This document shows, in pieces, positions 60,854-64,000 of a stretch of 64,000 bases of DNA. Under the pieces are notes generated by a model. The model did not search any database. It had not been told where the DNA came from and saw only the letters and a program-made list of their open reading frames with translations. Where the stretch lies: assembly GCA_902781315.1 (NCBI GenBank), contig CACZIT010000007.1, forward strand, positions 1 to 64,000, in the 5' to 3' direction. Positions within the stretch are counted from its first letter, which is position 1. Each line of letters begins with the position of its first letter. This DNA comes from an uncultured Prevotellaceae bacterium (lineage in GTDB: Bacteria; Bacteroidota; Bacteroidia; Bacteroidales; Bacteroidaceae). The translations under genes were made by a program, and so were the position numbers.

Positions 60854-61164
60854 GCTTCCTCCTCTACTTGCTGCTTGCTTTTCCATTCTAAGTAGAGCAG
60901 GACGAGTTGATGGAGTCCGAAGGCCTTCATGTTGTTGTTGTAGATGACGTCGAGACAGAGGTCGAGCAGCGCCTTTTCGCCCTGTTCGCTCTCCAGCAGC
61001 GAGCGCACCGTGAGTTTCAACTTGTCGAGCACGACTTCATCGATGATGCCGTTGCTGTCGGTGAGATTGCGCAGCAGCTGGTACTGGTCGATGGTCTGCA
61101 GGTGGGAGTCGCTCACCTCGATGGAGCGTGTCCCCGACTGATTAGCTTGAATCTTATAAGTCAT
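60850..61164 (-). CDS. Unrecognised 104-residue protein coupled to ygiQ
   Basis: Function not recognised. A mainly helical acidic protein (VVLDKLKLTVRSLLESEQGE, FGLHQLVLLYLEWKSKQQVE) without signal peptide or membrane helix. Its stop codon overlaps the ygiQ start by ATGA and it follows the golvesin/amidase-like gene by 44 bases. Tight coupling suggests it works with YgiQ, but this is inference. Confidence 0.7.
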   Translation of the reverse strand: MTYKIQANQSGTRSIEVSDSHLQTIDQYQLLRNLTDSNGIIDEVVLDKLKLTVRSLLESEQGEKALLDLCLDVIYNNNMKAFGLHQLVLLYLEWKSKQQVEEEA

Positions 61165-61208
61165 TTCAATATCAATTATTTACGGTTTAGAATAAACGTG
61201 AAAAACTT

Positions 61209-63803
61209 CTATTTCGAGAGAAGGAACTGCATGACGCCGCGCATGACGCTGGCGCGCTGCTTGCGGTCCTTGATGCACTCCAGGGGGAAGCCCATCGTGA
61301 AGGCGCGGTAGTCCTTGCCCTGATAGGCAACGGCGGCACTACTTCCTCCCTCGTACTGCAGGGCACAATAGGCAGGCGCAACGGGCCAGAGCACGTCGGT
61401 GCGGGTGGCGGCATAGTGGCGCTCGTTAAGGATGTTGTAGAAGTCGAAGGCCATGCCCATGCCGTTGACTTGCGACTGGCGGTTGCAGGCGATGAGCTGT
61501 CGGGCTTCGTCGGCCATGACGGGTGTCACCTTCAGCAGGCTGCGCAGGAACAGCTGGTCAGACGGTGCCGACATATCGCTGACGAGATAGGCTCCGCTGA
61601 CGAGCAGTCGACCGTGGCGCGACGTGAAGCGTCGGAGTATTTCCTGCATCTTCGGCGTGAAGAGCTGTCGGCCGCGCTCGAGTCCCTGTATCAGGTCGAT
61701 GCAGTCGAAGTGCTTCAGGTTGAGCATGCCGTCGGCCAGGGCTTCGGCCGAGCAGCTCACGACGTTATACTGTCGTGCCGAGGCGATGGCTTCGGCATGG
61801 GTGCGCACGTAGTCGAACGTGTTGCCCGCAATGTACTGTCCCTGCAGTTCCGTACCGCAGAAGCCCAGTCCGCCGGGACCCTCGATGCCCATCTTGCTTT
61901 TGTCGAAACATTGCTGGTAGCCGCTCCATCCGGCCGTCGTGCCATAGGTGATGCCGGGATCGGCCAGCAGGTCGAAGCCCTGCAGCGAGTCGTTGTCGAC
62001 AACCGCCGGCGAAGAGAGCCGCTTGAAATTGTTGACGATGAGTACGGTCTGGCGGGCATCGGGCTGATAGACGGCCGACAACACTTCCGTGGGGAAGCTC
62101 TCTCCCCCACTATTGGTGGCCGTCACGCGGAAGTGGTAGGGCACACCGGGCTCAAGGCGCACGGTGAAGGCGTTCAGGCGGGTGCTCTCGCCGTTATCGA
62201 AGCCGCCTGTGCCCACAGCCGTATAGACGTTGTAGCCCGTGGGCTTGGCCGTTTTCTCCAGTTGGTCGGCAACGGGTTCCCAATTCAGTCGGACCTTGTC
62301 CTTGCCCACAAATTCGATGTGGAAATGGTCGGGAGGCAACGGCTGTACGGCATAGGAGTCGTGGTGCATCTCGGAGACGAAACGAAGGATGCTCTTATAG
62401 ATGGAGCGGGCCAGCGTGAAGCGGAACCGCGGGTCTTGCGCAAGGCGCATATCGGGGAAACTCTGGTGAGAGAGGGTCTCGATGATGGCCGAAGGCACCT
62501 CGGGCACTCGCGTCTCGGAGTAGTTGCGGTCATAGAAGTTGCGACGCGGCCAGGAGCCGTAGAGGTATGTCATATCGCGCACCTCGCCTGCCAGCACCTC
62601 GTCGGCCAGATTGTGGGACGCCACACGCGAGATGCTGGCGCCGAGAAGCCCGTCGTTGAAGCCGGTGGTGCAGATGGCCAGCGGTCCGTAGATGCTCTTT
62701 CCGTCAGGATTGAAACCTGCATCGCTGTGCACGGCCAGGGTCAGCTCTATGGGCACTCGCTTGCCTTCGGCATGGGGTACGTAGGGTGAGCCTCCTGCCA
62801 GCCAGTTGGTCATCAGCGAGCGCACGTTGATGTCGTCGGCATAGTCGTTCTCGCCGTTCTTCGAGCTATAGACGTCGTAAGGCGCACCCGCCCATTGGGC
62901 ATAGTAGCGGGCACCCTCGAAGGAGCGCGCCATGCCGCTTGTGGAGCCGCCTCGCGTGATGTTGCCCATGCCGCCTCCGAAGCGCACGGCATCGGTGGTC
63001 ACCACCCCGTCGTGGTCGCTCACGTTGGAGAGCACCACGCGGTTGAACTCGTTGTAGCCCTTGTCGAACTCGAACGTGCCGAGATAGACCCACGTGGCAT
63101 CGCCCATCTGCTGGTTGACGCGGAAAGTAGTGGCCTGGCCTTTGTGCCACACCACATACTCGGCATCGGGCACGCTGTTGGGCAAGGTCTGATAGCTCAC
63201 GTAGACGGCATAGCGGCCTGCCTCGGGAAACGTGGGCTGATAGGCCACCGTGCTGGCTTTCTTCTCCTTGCGCGTGGTTCTCACCATGCGGGCCGTACCG
63301 GCCTCGAAGGGATTCTCGCCATCGAAATAGACGCCCTCGTGGCGGGCAAAGCCCGGCTTGGGAGCGTCGCGCCAGTCGTGGCCCACGGCCATCTCGTGAT
63401 AGCTGTAGAGCGTGGCGTCGTTGTTGTCGACGACTACCTCATGGCGCTGCCAGTCGCGCTCGCGCGGGGTGAACACGACGGCGCCGGCATTCTCGAGCAT
63501 CGGAATGAGATAGGGCACGACGATTGTCTGAGTGAAGAGGTCCTCGGTCGTACCAAAGAGAAACGGGCGCTGCCACTTCCAGAAACCTTTCTCCTGGTCA
63601 TAGTAACGTCCGTGGCTGGCCCAGATAGAGACGTGGCGGTCTTGCAGGCCATGTGAAATCTCGTTGGGCCGCGACACGTTTTTCACCCATGGGGCACCAT
63701 GATAATCGATGTCGCCCCAAGTAGAGTTCTGTGCCGACATCTCGGCAGGAGACATCAGCACAGCCAGTAAGAGTGAAACAAAAAGTTGACTGATTCTATT
63801 CAA
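61209..63803 (-). CDS. Large exported protein: golvesin-like, amidase-like and fibronectin III domains
   Basis: An exported protein of about 865 residues. N-terminal signal (NRISQLFVSLLLAVLMSPAE). Then an N-terminal region (SIWASHGRYYDQEKGFWKWQ), a golvesin/xanthan-lyase-type carbohydrate-binding beta domain (about 185-285; GRYAVYVSYQTLPNSVPDAE), an amidase_3-like segment (LTLAVHSDAGFNPDGKSIYG, IIETLSHQSFPDM), a fibronectin III domain (about 485-570) and a C-terminal Rossmann-like part. Often annotated xanthan lyase or N-acetylmuramoyl-L-alanine amidase; activity is uncertain. No ATG precedes the signal: start is TTG at 63803 or TTG at 63812. Confidence 0.78.
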   Translation of the reverse strand: MNRISQLFVSLLLAVLMSPAEMSAQNSTWGDIDYHGAPWVKNVSRPNEISHGLQDRHVSIWASHGRYYDQEKGFWKWQRPFLFGTTEDLFTQTIVVPYLIPMLENAGAVVFTPRERDWQRHEVVVDNNDATLYSYHEMAVGHDWRDAPKPGFARHEGVYFDGENPFEAGTARMVRTTRKEKKASTVAYQPTFPEAGRYAVYVSYQTLPNSVPDAEYVVWHKGQATTFRVNQQMGDATWVYLGTFEFDKGYNEFNRVVLSNVSDHDGVVTTDAVRFGGGMGNITRGGSTSGMARSFEGARYYAQWAGAPYDVYSSKNGENDYADDINVRSLMTNWLAGGSPYVPHAEGKRVPIELTLAVHSDAGFNPDGKSIYGPLAICTTGFNDGLLGASISRVASHNLADEVLAGEVRDMTYLYGSWPRRNFYDRNYSETRVPEVPSAIIETLSHQSFPDMRLAQDPRFRFTLARSIYKSILRFVSEMHHDSYAVQPLPPDHFHIEFVGKDKVRLNWEPVADQLEKTAKPTGYNVYTAVGTGGFDNGESTRLNAFTVRLEPGVPYHFRVTATNSGGESFPTEVLSAVYQPDARQTVLIVNNFKRLSSPAVVDNDSLQGFDLLADPGITYGTTAGWSGYQQCFDKSKMGIEGPGGLGFCGTELQGQYIAGNTFDYVRTHAEAIASARQYNVVSCSAEALADGMLNLKHFDCIDLIQGLERGRQLFTPKMQEILRRFTSRHGRLLVSGAYLVSDMSAPSDQLFLRSLLKVTPVMADEARQLIACNRQSQVNGMGMAFDFYNILNERHYAATRTDVLWPVAPAYCALQYEGGSSAAVAYQGKDYRAFTMGFPLECIKDRKQRASVMRGVMQFLLSK

Positions 63804-64000
63804 TGTTACCAATTGTGAATTTATCAGGATACTTGCCCTTATAGTCCTTAAAATAAAGTTTTATCTCGCGCATGTCGGCCTCCAAGTCGCCCGTGGGCAT
63901 AAACGTGCGGGTGCATTCTATCAGCTTGCGCTCATAGTCGAGGCCATAGAGCAGGATGGGAATCCCGGCTTTAAGGGCGATGAAGTAGAAGCCTTTCTTC
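63796..64000 (-). CDS. 1-acyl-glycerol-3-phosphate acyltransferase family protein, C-terminal end (partial)
   Basis: The frame enters from the right edge and ends with TAG at 63796-63798, 67 residues in view: KKGFYFIALKAGIPILLYGL, then ERKLIECTRTFMPTGDLEAD, ending KFTIGNIE. The order FYFIALKAGIPI...FMPTGDLEADM resembles the C-terminal part of bacterial PlsC-like lysophospholipid acyltransferases. The catalytic HX4D lies outside the window. It overlaps the next gene's start region, so the two are coupled. Confidence 0.6.
   Translation of the reverse strand, partial: KKGFYFIALKAGIPILLYGLDYERKLIECTRTFMPTGDLEADMREIKLYFKDYKGKYPDKFTIGNIE

Overview
The window reads as a chromosome segment of a polysaccharide-degrading anaerobe of the Bacteroidales, most likely a Prevotella-like (Prevotellaceae) gut or rumen organism. 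The evidence is seen directly: many -7 promoter elements of the Bacteroidetes form TAnnTTTG, often with a TTTG element 19-21 bases upstream, a SusC/SusD pair, pectin and xylan enzymes, a C4-dicarboxylate/fumarate module, a reverse rubrerythrin, and Bacteroidales-restricted DUF families. The exact genus and species are inference. No phage, plasmid, insertion sequence, CRISPR array or secretion island was recognised. Two tRNAs are present (Ser-TGA, Thr-TGT).

Layout. 1-1.4 kb: two-component system (partial kinase, response regulator) and tRNA-Ser. 1.4-5.4 kb: mutS2 and a GH29 alpha-L-fucosidase. 5.4-5.9 kb: a 22-bp-phased repeat array, a bidirectional hairpin and tRNA-Thr. 5.9-10.3 kb: DUF4199 membrane protein, GT2 glycosyltransferase, DUF6452/DUF6048 pair, apbE and a Crp/Fnr regulator. 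10.5-14.8 kb: M3 peptidase, dCMP deaminase, S41 protease. 14.8-19.4 kb: DUF721 and recF, TPR protein, ribH, DUF4738 lipoprotein, ECF sigma factor and a candidate small RNA. 19.4-31.7 kb: pectin utilisation locus with a GH28-GH105 fusion, a repeat-built surface protein, SusC, SusD and a beta-helix lipoprotein. 31.7-38.6 kb: repeats, then a dcuB-asparaginase-porin-aspA operon read leftward from a divergent AraC-type regulator with phased operator-like palindromes. 38.7-46.7 kb: rubrerythrin, an acetylesterase carrying a pectinesterase stub, hisS, purA, a Fur-family regulator, DNA alkylation repair protein, DPP III and an HTH regulator. 46.7-54.9 kb: phosphodiesterase, uxuA, GH8 xylanase, fructuronate-reductase-like dehydrogenase, uxaB and pfkA. 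54.9-64 kb: small unknown genes, rpe, the S6-S18-L9 operon, ygiQ, a large golvesin/amidase-like protein and a partial acyltransferase.

Functional picture. Pectin is cut outside by the GH28-GH105 enzyme, CE12 acetylesterase and partner surface lipoproteins, imported by SusC/D, and the uronic acids enter the Uxa/Uxu route (uxaB, uxuB-like and uxuA here; uxaC, uxaA, kdgK and kdgA are not in this window). The second theme is asparagine -> aspartate -> fumarate conversion with dicarboxylate exchange, which would feed fumarate respiration.

The least explained material is not protein-coding. Two intergenic arrays share the palindrome TACCA-N5-TGGTA at an exact 22-bp pitch (5.4 and 31.8 kb), and a third array at 22.2 kb has the same pitch but a different sequence. 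Hairpin-rich repeats run across the stop codons of rpe, aspA and ygiQ; those after rpe keep a linker while the stems change with pairing preserved. These, together with a probable small RNA at 19.2 kb, are the best candidates for something undescribed.
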